Made by a program: the position numbers and the translations under genes
Shown: positions 16,068 to 24,197 of the stretch, piece by piece
How positions within the stretch are numbered: position 1 is the stretch's first letter
Layout: the number at the start of each line of letters is the position of its first letter
Source of the DNA: JABMNT01 sp048262655
GTDB taxonomy: Bacteria > Pseudomonadota > Alphaproteobacteria > Rhodospirillales > Casp-alpha2
Direction: 5' to 3'
DNA: 64,000 nucleotides
NCBI GenBank assembly: GCA_048262655.1
Contig: JBLXEY010000001.1
Coordinates: 897,455 to 961,454, forward strand
Notes under the pieces: generated by a model
What the model saw: only the letters and a program-made list of their open reading frames with translations
Database searches by the model: none
What the model was told of the DNA's origin: nothing

Positions 16068-17099
16068 ATGGGTTACAAAGTTGCTGTTGTCGGTGCCACA
16101 GGAAATGTGGGGCGCGAAGCCCTGTCAATTATGGCGGAGCGGAACTTTCCGGCTGATGAGGTTGTCGCACTGGCATCGGCGCGGTCTGTCGGGACTGAAA
16201 TCTCCTATGGGGAAGACGAAGTTCTGAAAGTCCAAAACCTGGAAGAGTACGACTTTGCAGGTACGGACATCGTCCTTTCTTCACCCGGCGCCTCTGTATC
16301 CGCGAAATTTTCACCCATCGCGGCAAAAGCGGGCGCTGTTGTTATTGATAACACGTCCAAGTTCCGCATGGATCCGGACGTCCCACTTATTGTTCCGGAA
16401 GTAAACCCCGATGCGATTGCGGGCTATACAAAGCGCGGCATCATCGCCAATCCCAATTGCTCAACCATACAAATGCTGGTGGCACTGAAGCCCCTGCATG
16501 ATCTGGCAACGATCAAGCGCATTGTGGTCTCAACGTATCAATCAACCTCTGGCGGCGGCAAGCCGGCTATGGATGAGCTGTTTAACCAGACCAAAGGGAT
16601 TTTTGTTAATCAGCCGGCACAGCAGCATCAGGAAATTTTCACGAAACAAATCGCCTTCAATGCGATCCCGCATATTGATGTCTTCATGGATGACGGTTCT
16701 ACCAAAGAAGAGTGGAAGATGGTCGTCGAGACCAAAAAAATTCTGGATCCAAAAATCAAGGTTTCCGCAACCTGCGTTCGGGTTCCAACATTTATTGGCC
16801 ACGCGGAATCCATCAATCTGGAGTTTGAAAACGAAATTGATGAACAGCGCGCCCGTGCCGTCCTTGAAAACGCACCGGGTGTAACCGTTGTTGATCATCG
16901 TGAAAATGGCGGATATGTCACGCCACAGGAATGCGCGGGTGAAGACCCCGTCTATGTTTCGCGCATTCGTTCGGACCCAACTGTTGATTATGGCCTCAAC
17001 CTCTGGGTTGTTTCCGATAATCTGAGAAAAGGGGCAGCGCTGAACACGGTGCAAATTGCGGAAGAATTGATCCGACTGCATCTACAAAAAGCGGCCTGA
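16068..17099 (+). CDS. asd: Aspartate-semialdehyde dehydrogenase
   Basis: NADPH-dependent reduction of aspartyl phosphate to the semialdehyde, the branch point to lysine/diaminopimelate, threonine, methionine and isoleucine. The 343-residue protein has the Rossmann motif GATGNVG (9-15), the catalytic Cys131 in NPNCSTIQ, and the substrate-binding His/Arg region near 230-245. The ATG at 16068 is chosen because AAAAGGAG lies eight bases upstream and the frame before it lacks homology. Expression is likely controlled by the Thr/Lys attenuator upstream. A terminator hairpin follows at 17113-17155. Confidence 0.98.
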   Translation: MGYKVAVVGATGNVGREALSIMAERNFPADEVVALASARSVGTEISYGEDEVLKVQNLEEYDFAGTDIVLSSPGASVSAKFSPIAAKAGAVVIDNTSKFRMDPDVPLIVPEVNPDAIAGYTKRGIIANPNCSTIQMLVALKPLHDLATIKRIVVSTYQSTSGGGKPAMDELFNQTKGIFVNQPAQQHQEIFTKQIAFNAIPHIDVFMDDGSTKEEWKMVVETKKILDPKIKVSATCVRVPTFIGHAESINLEFENEIDEQRARAVLENAPGVTVVDHRENGGYVTPQECAGEDPVYVSRIRSDPTVDYGLNLWVVSDNLRKGAALNTVQIAEELIRLHLQKAA

Positions 17100-17112
17100 A
17101 CATTTCAGAAAA

Positions 17113-17155
17113 CTGAGGGGCTAAGCGTTCGCCGCTTTTAGCCCTTCAGCTTTTT
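17113..17155. terminator. Bidirectional terminator between asd and response regulator
   Basis: CTGAGGGGCTAAGCG (from 17113) pairs with CGC and TTAGCCCTTCAG (17133-17149), with a TT bulge. TTTTT follows on the plus strand and TTTT on the minus strand. It is a good terminator for asd and possibly also for the convergent response regulator. Its right part lies within the last codons of the regulator gene. Confidence 0.75.
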
Positions 17156-17693
17156 CTGTCTCCGGTTTCCCGTCATCTGTTGCGTCGGCGGCATCATCCT
17201 CCGGCTCGGGAACAATTACTTTTCGACGTTCCTCATCCACAGCAATAGACCGACGTCGGCGGTCCGGGCCAAAGTAGTTATCAGAGCGCACAAAAGGCCG
17301 TGGGTTCTCGATAACGGCATGGAGCCGGCTAAACATGCCTTTCGCTGATATGGGCTTAATGATGTATTCGGTTACACCGTGGTCACGGGCTTCAACGACT
17401 TTTTCAACTTCGCCATAGCCCGTGATCATAATAATCGGAACGTAAGGGGATGGACTATTTGGATCGGTGCGCAAGCGCTTGGTTAACTCGATCCCGCTCA
17501 TCGGATCCATTTCCCAGTCTGTAATGATGATGTCTGGATTATAGGCAGCAACCATATCCCAAGCGGCTTTACCACTGGAAACGTCCTTAATCTTTTGGCA
17601 ACCAAGAGCTTTCAAAATTTCGCGTATAAGCGATCTGATAAAGTCATGATCATCGACAATTAGGATACTAACGTTCTCTAGATATTCGGTCAT
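17121..17693 (-). CDS. Single-domain response regulator with GPDRRR tail
   Basis: CheY-like receiver of 190 residues. The receiver (about 7-130) has the acidic pair Asp14/Asp15, phospho-acceptor Asp59, Thr91 and Lys113, so it should be phosphorylatable. There is no DNA-binding output domain. After the receiver comes RPFVRSDNYFGPDRRRR, then a disordered acidic/Ala tail. A second regulator at 45985-46590 has the same plan, with RPFIREHHYIGPCRR. No histidine kinase is adjacent. It converges with asd, whose terminator overlaps its last codons. Confidence 0.9.
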   Translation of the reverse strand: MTEYLENVSILIVDDHDFIRSLIREILKALGCQKIKDVSSGKAAWDMVAAYNPDIIITDWEMDPMSGIELTKRLRTDPNSPSPYVPIIMITGYGEVEKVVEARDHGVTEYIIKPISAKGMFSRLHAVIENPRPFVRSDNYFGPDRRRRSIAVDEERRKVIVPEPEDDAADATDDGKPETEKAEGLKAANA

Positions 17694-17830
17694 AGATGAC
17701 TAACCACTACTCCAAGATCAACTAAAAGAAAGTCCTTATTCGCGCCCTTTCTCCTTTTGTATTAACGTTGCCTCCCTCGTACTACTTTAAATCGATAATA
17801 CACGATACCAATACAATAGGAACTCCAAAG

Positions 17831-18685
17831 TTATTGTGCGCTGCACAAGTCATAATACGTATCCGGTTCGATCATTTCCATCATTTGTTCAAGAATTGGC
17901 AAGTCGGCAATGGATTCTGCACCTGAGGCGCCAACTTGCAGGAGGTGGGCAACTCCGGAAACGCTATATTTTAGGGCCTCTTCAGGTGCTCTTCCTGCCA
18001 CGCTGTGACCGGTCCACAAGGCGCTAAAAACATCACCCACACCCTTGGCATTGACGTCGACCCGGGGAACCCAGACGGACCAACTTTGTTCAGCCGTCAC
18101 TAACATGGTACCAAGTCTGTCCGGATGTGACGGGCATATGACGGACGTCACGATGATCATCTTCGGTCCCTGCGCAATAATCCTGCGGGCGGCCTTTAAG
18201 ACGTCATCCGTGGACGCATGGATGCCATCGTCCAGAAGGCTCAATTCAAAAAGATTCGGTGTCATGACATCGGCATATGCAAGGGCGTCTTGGCGATAAA
18301 AAGCAATCAGATCGTCGTTCACGTAGGCCCCTTCAAGGGTATCACCCATCACCGGATCACACACAAACATGGCATTTGGTTGATTGGATTTTACACGTGA
18401 GACCACGTCCAAAGTCGCATGCCCGTTCTCAACAGACCCCATATAGCCGCTCAGAACCACATCACAGGCGCTGAACCAGCCATTTTTATCTAAGCCCTCA
18501 AAGATGTCTATCAATTGTCGTGCAGGTGTTACAGCGCCCCCGACATGGGGGTAACCCGGGTGATTGCTTAATTGAACGGTATGGACGGGCCAAACCTCAA
18601 TGCCCATGGCTTGTAGGGTAAAGACGGCAACAGAATTGCCGACATAGCCTTTCGAAACATGGGACTGGATGGATAAGATCGCCAT
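17831..18685 (-). CDS. pdxY: Pyridoxal kinase PdxY-like
   Basis: ATP-dependent phosphorylation of pyridoxal in the B6 salvage pathway. The 284-residue ribokinase-fold protein starts MAILSIQSHVSKGYVGNSVAVF, of which SIQSHVSKGYVGN is the family substrate motif, and has the VNAKGVGDVFSALW anion-hole/catalytic Asp segment near residue 220. I chose the ATG at 18685; the frame continues to a TTG at 18703 without homology. It is transcribed divergently from the malyl-CoA lyase-like gene, with an inverted repeat between them. Confidence 0.9.
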   Translation of the reverse strand: MAILSIQSHVSKGYVGNSVAVFTLQAMGIEVWPVHTVQLSNHPGYPHVGGAVTPARQLIDIFEGLDKNGWFSACDVVLSGYMGSVENGHATLDVVSRVKSNQPNAMFVCDPVMGDTLEGAYVNDDLIAFYRQDALAYADVMTPNLFELSLLDDGIHASTDDVLKAARRIIAQGPKMIIVTSVICPSHPDRLGTMLVTAEQSWSVWVPRVDVNAKGVGDVFSALWTGHSVAGRAPEEALKYSVSGVAHLLQVGASGAESIADLPILEQMMEMIEPDTYYDLCSAQ

Positions 18686-18708
18686 ATCTGGAGCTTGCCA
18701 CAAAGACC

Positions 18709-18724
18709 AGACTAATTGTAGTCT
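18709..18724. promoter_or_regulatory. Operator-like inverted repeat between pdxY and mcl
   Basis: AGACTAATTGTAGTCT has 6-bp perfect arms around ATTG. Flanking bases extend the symmetry imperfectly (CAAAGACC on the left, GGTTCTTG on the right). It lies in the 73-base divergent region and could be a regulator's site controlling one or both genes. Confidence 0.45.
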
Positions 18725-18758
18725 TGGTTCTTGTGCAACTGCGAAAGACTTCAGGAAA

Positions 18759-19634
18759 ATGCAAATTCGCCCCCGCAGATCCGTCCTCTATATGCCGGGC
18801 TCAAATGCACGTGCGCTCGAAAAAGGCCGGTCTTTAAAAGCTGACGGATTGATTCTCGACCTGGAGGACGCCGTCGCGCCTGATGCAAAAACAAGCGCTC
18901 GCACACAAATATCAGAAGCCATAAAACAAGGCGGCTACGGGTACAGGGAGCTTATTGTTCGTATCAATGGTCTCGACAGCCCCTGGGGCGAAGCGGACGT
19001 GAAAGCCGTCGCGGCTTGCGGCGCGGACGCAATTTTAATTCCAAAGGTCGAAAGCAAGCAGATGATTGAAGATGTCATCGCACTCTTAGATGCAGGAGGA
19101 GGTCCCAAAGACCTGCCGATCTGGTGCATGATGGAAACCCCACTTGGCATTCTTCACGCAGAAGAAATTGCCTTCGCATCGCCACGGGTTGGCGGGCTGG
19201 TTTTAGGCACTTCCGATCTGGCGAAAGATCTCAACGCATCCCACACCCATGATCGCATGCCCTTTATGGCATCACTGGAGATTTGTGTTCTGGCGGCTCA
19301 TGCAGCAGGTATTGCAATCCTTGATGGCGTACATTTGAACCTTGACGATGATGCGGGATTTGAAGCGTCTTGCGTTCAAGGCAAGGAACTGGGAATGGAC
19401 GGGAAGACACTGATCCACCCCAAAACCATCTCCATAGCGAATGACGTATTCGCTCCGTCGGCTGATGACATTGCCTGGTCGAAAAGAATCATCAAGGCCC
19501 ATCAAGAAGCCGAACAGGCGGGCAAAGGCGTTGTCCTGGTTGATGGTAGATTGATCGAGAACCTTCACGTCGAGAGTGCTCGACATCTGGTCGCCATGGC
19601 TGATGCCATTCAGCGTCAAGCAGATGAGGATTGA
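18759..19634 (+). CDS. mcl: HpcH/HpaI-CitE family CoA-ester lyase, probable malyl-CoA/methylmalyl-CoA lyase
   Basis: A 291-residue TIM-barrel lyase of the CitE/malyl-CoA lyase family. Recognisable features are PRRSVLYMPGSN near the N-terminus, DLEDAVAPDAK with the conserved Asp/Glu, the metal-binding Glu in CMMETPLGI, and GTSDLAKDL. The start at 18759 (ATG with AGGA just upstream) is preferred over an upstream 18669 frame that has no homology and overlaps the pdxY start. Its partner three bases downstream is mesaconyl-CoA hydratase, as in Rhodobacter, so the likely reactions are cleavage of beta-methylmalyl-CoA to glyoxylate plus propionyl-CoA and of malyl-CoA. A different CitE-like substrate remains possible. 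Confidence 0.85.
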   Translation: MQIRPRRSVLYMPGSNARALEKGRSLKADGLILDLEDAVAPDAKTSARTQISEAIKQGGYGYRELIVRINGLDSPWGEADVKAVAACGADAILIPKVESKQMIEDVIALLDAGGGPKDLPIWCMMETPLGILHAEEIAFASPRVGGLVLGTSDLAKDLNASHTHDRMPFMASLEICVLAAHAAGIAILDGVHLNLDDDAGFEASCVQGKELGMDGKTLIHPKTISIANDVFAPSADDIAWSKRIIKAHQEAEQAGKGVVLVDGRLIENLHVESARHLVAMADAIQRQADED

Positions 19635-19637
19635 GTC

Positions 19638-20693
19638 ATGGCCCAAAAAACATCGATGGGTAATTATTTCGAAGATTTTGTCCTCAATCAGGAATTCATC
19701 CATGCCACACCACGAACAATAACAGAGGGCGATGTCGCCCTTTATACGGCACTCTATGGGTCCCGTTTCGCTCTTAATTCAGCTGATACATTTGCCTTGG
19801 ACCTGGGGTTTGACGGCGCGCCTGTTGATGATTTCCTTGTTTTTCACACGGTCTTTGGCAAGACCGTGCCTGACATCTCGATTAATGCAGTGGCAAATCT
19901 TGGTTACGCGGCTGGCTCCATCGGCAATCTGGTTTACCCCGGGGATACAATCACCGCACGCTCCCGGGTCATTGGACTGAAGGAAAACTCCAACGGAAAA
20001 ACCGGGGTTGTTTATGTGCACTCGCAAGGTCGCAATCAACACGGTGATGTGCTCATCGATTATGTGCGATGGGTTATGGTAAAAAAACGCGACCCAAACG
20101 CACCTCCGCCTGAACCCAGCGTCCCTGATCTGCCTAAGTGCTTGTCCGTCGATGATTTAAATGTGCCGCGGGAGCTTGATCTTTCTGCCTATGACCCAGA
20201 TTTATCAGGCTCGTCACACATGTTTGACGACTATGCAATTGGTGAAAAAATTGATCATGTGGATGGCTACACACTAGAAGAAGCCGAACATATGATGGCG
20301 ACACGGCTTTATCAGAATACGGCGAAGGTCCATTTCAACCAGCTCGCCCAGCAAGATAGTCGATTTGGACGCCGCTTGATCTACGGCGGGCACATGATAA
20401 GTCTGGCCCGTTCTCTTTCCTACAATGGTCTTGCTAACGGGTTTAAAGTCGCCGCGATCAATGGTGGCAGTCACACGAACCCGTCGTTCGCTGGGGACAC
20501 AATTTTTGCCTGGTCAGAAGTTCTTGAGAAAAACGAAATCCCCGGTCGCAATGACTTAGGCGCTCTCCGCATCCGCACTTCAGCCCTCAAGAATCAGTCT
20601 TGCCATGACTTCCCCGACCGGGACACAGATGGCATGTACATCCAGAATAAAGTTCTTGAATTAGACTACTGGGTCTTTATGCCACGAAAATAA
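19638..20693 (+). CDS. mch: Mesaconyl-CoA hydratase (double hot-dog MaoC type)
   Basis: Hydrates mesaconyl-CoA to beta-methylmalyl-CoA in the ethylmalonyl-CoA pathway. The 351 residues form two MaoC-like hot-dog halves. The N-terminal half carries NYFEDFVLNQEFIHATPRTI and LVYPGDTI, and the C-terminal half carries GSSHMFDDYAIGEKIDH and INGGSHTNPSFAGDTI, the latter being the hydratase motif. GAGGA overlaps the stop of the preceding lyase gene, so the two are translationally linked. Ccr, Ecm and Mcd, the earlier enzymes of the pathway, are not in this window. Confidence 0.88.
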   Translation: MAQKTSMGNYFEDFVLNQEFIHATPRTITEGDVALYTALYGSRFALNSADTFALDLGFDGAPVDDFLVFHTVFGKTVPDISINAVANLGYAAGSIGNLVYPGDTITARSRVIGLKENSNGKTGVVYVHSQGRNQHGDVLIDYVRWVMVKKRDPNAPPPEPSVPDLPKCLSVDDLNVPRELDLSAYDPDLSGSSHMFDDYAIGEKIDHVDGYTLEEAEHMMATRLYQNTAKVHFNQLAQQDSRFGRRLIYGGHMISLARSLSYNGLANGFKVAAINGGSHTNPSFAGDTIFAWSEVLEKNEIPGRNDLGALRIRTSALKNQSCHDFPDRDTDGMYIQNKVLELDYWVFMPRK

Positions 20694-20982
20694 TCATGTC
20701 CACGCCCTGTCGTTTAGACCGCAGGGTCGGCACGGCCACATCGTTCGCATGCGAATCGAGTTCAAAATTAATAAAAACCAGATGCTTTGGCCTTTGCAAT
20801 GGGCCAATTCTGGCCGCACATATGAAAAAACTTCAAGGAACGCGGCATCGGTTTGACTGGCCATAAGCCGTTGATACGACTCAATACTTTTTGCCTTCCG
20901 GCGACACCAACGTCGCCGAAGCTAAGTCATTATGATTCATGTGAAAATTTCGGTTGCGCCCGATTCGCAGCTTTGATAGTAG

Positions 20983-21058
20983 AAGAGGCATCAGACAGGC
21001 TGGTCCTGGGAAACCGTCCTAACGACGCGACTTACATCGCGTCAATCTGATGCCTCTT
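20983..21058. repeat. 13-bp inverted repeat enclosing a hairpin
   Basis: AAGAGGCATCAGA (20983-20995) is perfectly complementary to TCTGATGCCTCTT (21046-21058). The 50 bases between them contain another perfect 7-bp stem, GACGCGA/TCGCGTC (21024-21043), and a weaker GGT/ACC pairing, giving a three-way junction of 76 bases. There is no U run and no target-site duplication. It may be a small structured RNA or a palindromic repeat element; only one copy is present here. Confidence 0.6.
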
Positions 21059-21304
21059 GGAGCCGGCCAGGCCCCGCATACAAAAGAGCTTCGTAGCCCG
21101 CCAACAATTTCCTGAGATGCACCCTGGGCAGAGACCATCAACTGGAAATCGTATCAAGTGCGCACTACCCAAACCTGTTAAATAAATGTCTCATAGGACA
21201 TTCACAAAGAAGCTCGGCCTTGCGGCACTCTCTTGCACGCACCCAGAATGCTTTAAGTTGCCTGTCTGCTACAATGAGGAAAAGCGGGGGTAACTCAAAA
21301 TATC

Positions 21305-21353
21305 TGTGGGTAACTTATGCTCCTATGCACAAAGCACACACACGTTATCCACA
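21305..21353. promoter_or_regulatory. DnaA-box-like pair
   Basis: TTATCCACA (21345-21353) matches the bacterial DnaA-box consensus exactly. TGTGGGTAA (21305-21313) is the reverse orientation with one mismatch. The pair is followed by a T run. Two boxes are too few to call an origin; they may regulate transcription. Confidence 0.4.
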
Positions 21354-21514
21354 GCTTTTTTCAAAAATCTGCATAATAGCCCCACATTCAATCATCCGCG
21401 GACACAGACCTCGCCGCGAATGGTCTTAAAATCGACTCTTCAGGCATGGTAATGACCACATGAAACCTATGTTTATTATGGAATGCAGCCACCCAATTTC
21501 TGCACCTGCGAACG

Positions 21515-21541
21515 TTGACTTCATACGCTTGGATGTATAGG
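21515..21541 (+). promoter_or_regulatory. Possible sdh promoter
   Basis: TTGACT (21515-21520) and TATAGG (21536-21541) resemble sigma-70 hexamers, though with only 15 bases between them. They lie 61 bases before the sdhC start codon and are the best pair in the region. Confidence 0.3.
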
Positions 21542-21601
21542 TATGGTAAATTGAAGGCGTAGAGACGACGCCTGACGAACAACATGGATGAGGTTGGACC
21601 C

Positions 21602-21997
21602 ATGGCAGCGCAAAACCGGCCGTTATCGCCGCATCTGCAAATCTATAAAAAACAAATGACATCTGTTTTGTCGATTCTCCATCGCATGACGGGGATTGCC
21701 TTGACCTTTGGGGCGATTGTCCTGAGTTATTGGCTGATATCTGCGACATACGGACCTGAAACCTTTGAAACCGCACAATCCCATCTCGGCTCGTGGATTG
21801 GCCGGCTAATCTTATTTGGCCTGACGTTTTCGCTGTTTTACCACATGGCAAATGGCCTGCGGCACTTGGGATGGGATTTTGGCTTCGGCTTTGAGCTATC
21901 GACCGTCCGCGCTACGGGAATAGCGGTGGTTGTGGTTTCAGTCGCGTTAACCCTGCTGAGCTGGTTTATCGGTTACACAATGATGGGGGGTGCGTAA
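21602..21997 (+). CDS. sdhC: Succinate dehydrogenase cytochrome b556 subunit
   Basis: Membrane anchor of complex II, contributing to haem b and quinone binding. The 131-residue protein starts RPLSPHLQIYK and has SILHRMTG before helix 1, then three hydrophobic helices. FYHMANGLRHLGWD contains the conserved haem-ligand His. The ATG at 21602 has GAGG nine bases upstream and is preferred over the in-frame ATG at 21584. Its stop overlaps the sdhD start by one base (TAATG). Confidence 0.96.
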   Translation: MAAQNRPLSPHLQIYKKQMTSVLSILHRMTGIALTFGAIVLSYWLISATYGPETFETAQSHLGSWIGRLILFGLTFSLFYHMANGLRHLGWDFGFGFELSTVRATGIAVVVVSVALTLLSWFIGYTMMGGA

Positions 21998-22380
21998 TGG
22001 ATATGCGTTCTCATCTGGGCCGGGCCCGAGGATTGGGCTCGACCAATGACGGCGTCGGCCATTGGTGGCTCCAGCGCCTTACGGGCATAGCCCTTCTGCC
22101 TCTGACGCTTTGGTTCATCTATTCAGCCATTCATTTGACCGATGCAAGCCATTCGGAATTTGTTGTCTGGGTTGGTGAAAACGGAAACCCGATTTTGCTC
22201 ATTTTGCTGGTTTTCACTATGTTCCATCATGGTTTATTGGGCCTGCAAGTCGTTATTGAAGATTATATTCATGGCGAGGGTGCAAAGATTACACTACTCA
22301 TCATCACAAAATTTGCCGCCATCTTCTTTGGCGCATCCTGCATATTCGCTATATTGCGGCTGACCTTCGGGAGCTCTTAA
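21997..22380 (+). CDS. sdhD: Succinate dehydrogenase membrane anchor subunit
   Basis: Second membrane subunit of complex II. The 127 residues hold three helices. WWLQRLTGIALLPLTLW is the usual first-helix motif and FHHGLLGLQVVIEDYIH carries the His, Asp and Tyr of the quinone/haem site. It is translationally coupled to sdhC and followed by sdhA after three bases. Confidence 0.95.
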   Translation: MDMRSHLGRARGLGSTNDGVGHWWLQRLTGIALLPLTLWFIYSAIHLTDASHSEFVVWVGENGNPILLILLVFTMFHHGLLGLQVVIEDYIHGEGAKITLLIITKFAAIFFGASCIFAILRLTFGSS

Positions 22381-22383
22381 CAC

Positions 22384-24174
22384 ATGTCGTCTGCTTACGA
22401 GATTATTGATCATAAATATGATGTCATTGTTGTCGGTGCGGGTGGCGCAGGCCTGCGCGCGACCTTCGGCATGGCGATTTCTGGCCTGAAAACAGCGTGC
22501 ATATCGAAAGTTTTCCCAACGCGATCCCACACGGTTGCCGCACAAGGCGGCATTAGTGCGGCACTTGGCAACATGGCAGAAGATCATTGGGAATGGCATA
22601 TGTACGACACCGTTAAAGGTGCCGATTGGCTGGGTGATCAGGATGCCATTGAATATATGTGCCGCGAAGCCGTGCCCGCTGTTGTTGAACTGGAGCACTA
22701 CGGGGTTCCGTTCTCGCGCACAGAAGATGGTAAAATCTATCAGCGCCCCTTTGGTGGTCATATGCGTAACTTTGGCGAAGCTCCTGTGCAACGCGCCTGC
22801 GCAGCCGCTGACCGCACAGGTCATGCAATCTTGCATACGCTTTATCAGCAAAGCCTGCGTCACAATGCAGAATTCTATGTGGAATACATCGCCCTTGATT
22901 TAATCATGGGCGAAGACGGCACGACAGAAGGCGTCGTTGCCTGGAATTTAGACGATGGGACCATCCACGTTTTCCGTGGCAACTTGGTTGTTATGGCATC
23001 CGGCGGTTCCGGACGGTCCTATTTCTCTTGCACGTCAGCGCATACCTGCACCGGTGATGGCAATGCCATGGTCGCCCGCGCAGGCCTGCCTCTGCAGGAT
23101 CAGGAATTTGTCCAGTTCCACCCGACCGGCATTTACGGATCTGGTTGCCTGGTAACAGAAGGCGCCCGCGGTGAAGGCGGGTATCTGACCAATTCAGAAG
23201 GCGAGCGCTTTATGGAACGCTATGCGCCGACGGCAAAAGATCTTGCCAGTCGGGACGTGGTTAGCCGTTCGATGACTGTTGAAATTCGCGAAGGCCGCGG
23301 CGTCGGGCCCGATAGCGATCATATTCATTTGCATCTTGAGCACCTGGGTGCGGAAACACTAGCCCAGCGGTTGCCAGGCATTACAGAATCAGCTCGTATC
23401 TTCGCGGGCGTCGATGCGACGAAAGAACCCATCCCGGTTCTGCCCACCGTTCACTACAACATGGGCGGCATTCCAACGAACTATAAAACGGAAGTTCTTA
23501 GACCAACTGCCGACGATCCCGATGCTGTTGCGCCGGGTCTGATGGCGATTGGAGAATGTGCGTCCGCCGGTGTCCACGGTGCAAACCGTCTGGGCACAAA
23601 CTCCCTTCTGGATCTGGTCGTCTTTGGCCGCTCTGCAGCAATCCGGGCGCGTGAATTGGTAACACCGGGCGATGCCCTGCGTCCCTTCCGCAAAGGCTGC
23701 GCAGACGCGGCACTGGAACGTTTGGACCGCTACCGTTACGCAAAGGGCGGCACCAAGGTTTCCGAAATCCGTCTCAACATGCAGCGCGTCATGCAAAACA
23801 ATGCCGCCGTCTTCAGAACGTCTGAAGTGCTGAAAGAAGGCTGTGAAAAAATTGACGAAGTCTGGAGCCAGTTGAGCGACGTTCAGGTTTCTGACCAATC
23901 CATGATCTGGAATTCGGATCTGGTTGAAGCACTTGAGCTTGAGAACCTGATGATCAGTGCGAAAACAACACTATATTCAGGCGAAGCCCGTCACGAAAGC
24001 CGCGGAGCCCACGCGCATGAAGATCATCCGGATCGCGATGATGAAAACTGGATGAAACACACACTTGCGTGGATCGACGAAAAAGGCAAAGTCGACTTGG
24101 ATTATCGGCCCGTTCATGATTACACATTAACGGACGAAGTCGAATATATCGAACCGCGCGCGCGGGTCTACTAG
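22384..24174 (+). CDS. sdhA: Succinate dehydrogenase flavoprotein subunit
   Basis: Catalytic FAD subunit that oxidises succinate to fumarate at the inner face of the membrane. The 596-residue protein has the FAD dinucleotide motif VVGAGGAGL (17-25), the covalent FAD-binding His49 in RSHTVAAQGGI, the FHPTGIYG substrate loop, and the C-terminal TLTDEVEYIEPRARVY ending. All landmarks of the family are intact, and its size is standard. Confidence 0.98.
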   Translation: MSSAYEIIDHKYDVIVVGAGGAGLRATFGMAISGLKTACISKVFPTRSHTVAAQGGISAALGNMAEDHWEWHMYDTVKGADWLGDQDAIEYMCREAVPAVVELEHYGVPFSRTEDGKIYQRPFGGHMRNFGEAPVQRACAAADRTGHAILHTLYQQSLRHNAEFYVEYIALDLIMGEDGTTEGVVAWNLDDGTIHVFRGNLVVMASGGSGRSYFSCTSAHTCTGDGNAMVARAGLPLQDQEFVQFHPTGIYGSGCLVTEGARGEGGYLTNSEGERFMERYAPTAKDLASRDVVSRSMTVEIREGRGVGPDSDHIHLHLEHLGAETLAQRLPGITESARIFAGVDATKEPIPVLPTVHYNMGGIPTNYKTEVLRPTADDPDAVAPGLMAIGECASAGVHGANRLGTNSLLDLVVFGRSAAIRARELVTPGDALRPFRKGCADAALERLDRYRYAKGGTKVSEIRLNMQRVMQNNAAVFRTSEVLKEGCEKIDEVWSQLSDVQVSDQSMIWNSDLVEALELENLMISAKTTLYSGEARHESRGAHAHEDHPDRDDENWMKHTLAWIDEKGKVDLDYRPVHDYTLTDEVEYIEPRARVY

Positions 24175-24197
24175 GTCGGGAAATTAAGGAATAAAAG

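Larger units (their letters stand above)
20694..21601. other. 0.9-kb intergenic region before sdhC
   Basis: No credible gene on either strand; short open frames here lack ribosome sites and any recognisable sequence. It holds a small hairpin (CGGCGAC/GTCGCCG at 20899-20918), a long 13-bp inverted repeat enclosing a second hairpin (20983-21058), two DnaA-box-like 9-mers (21305, 21345), and a possible sdh promoter close to the right end. Confidence 0.7.

Noticed and set aside
20853..21050. Short open frame on the plus strand in the sdh upstream region
   Set aside because: No ribosome site, no recognisable sequence, and it runs through the inverted repeat element.
21288..21365. Calling this a chromosomal origin
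   Set aside because: Only two DnaA-like boxes and no usual origin neighbours; kept as a low-confidence site only.
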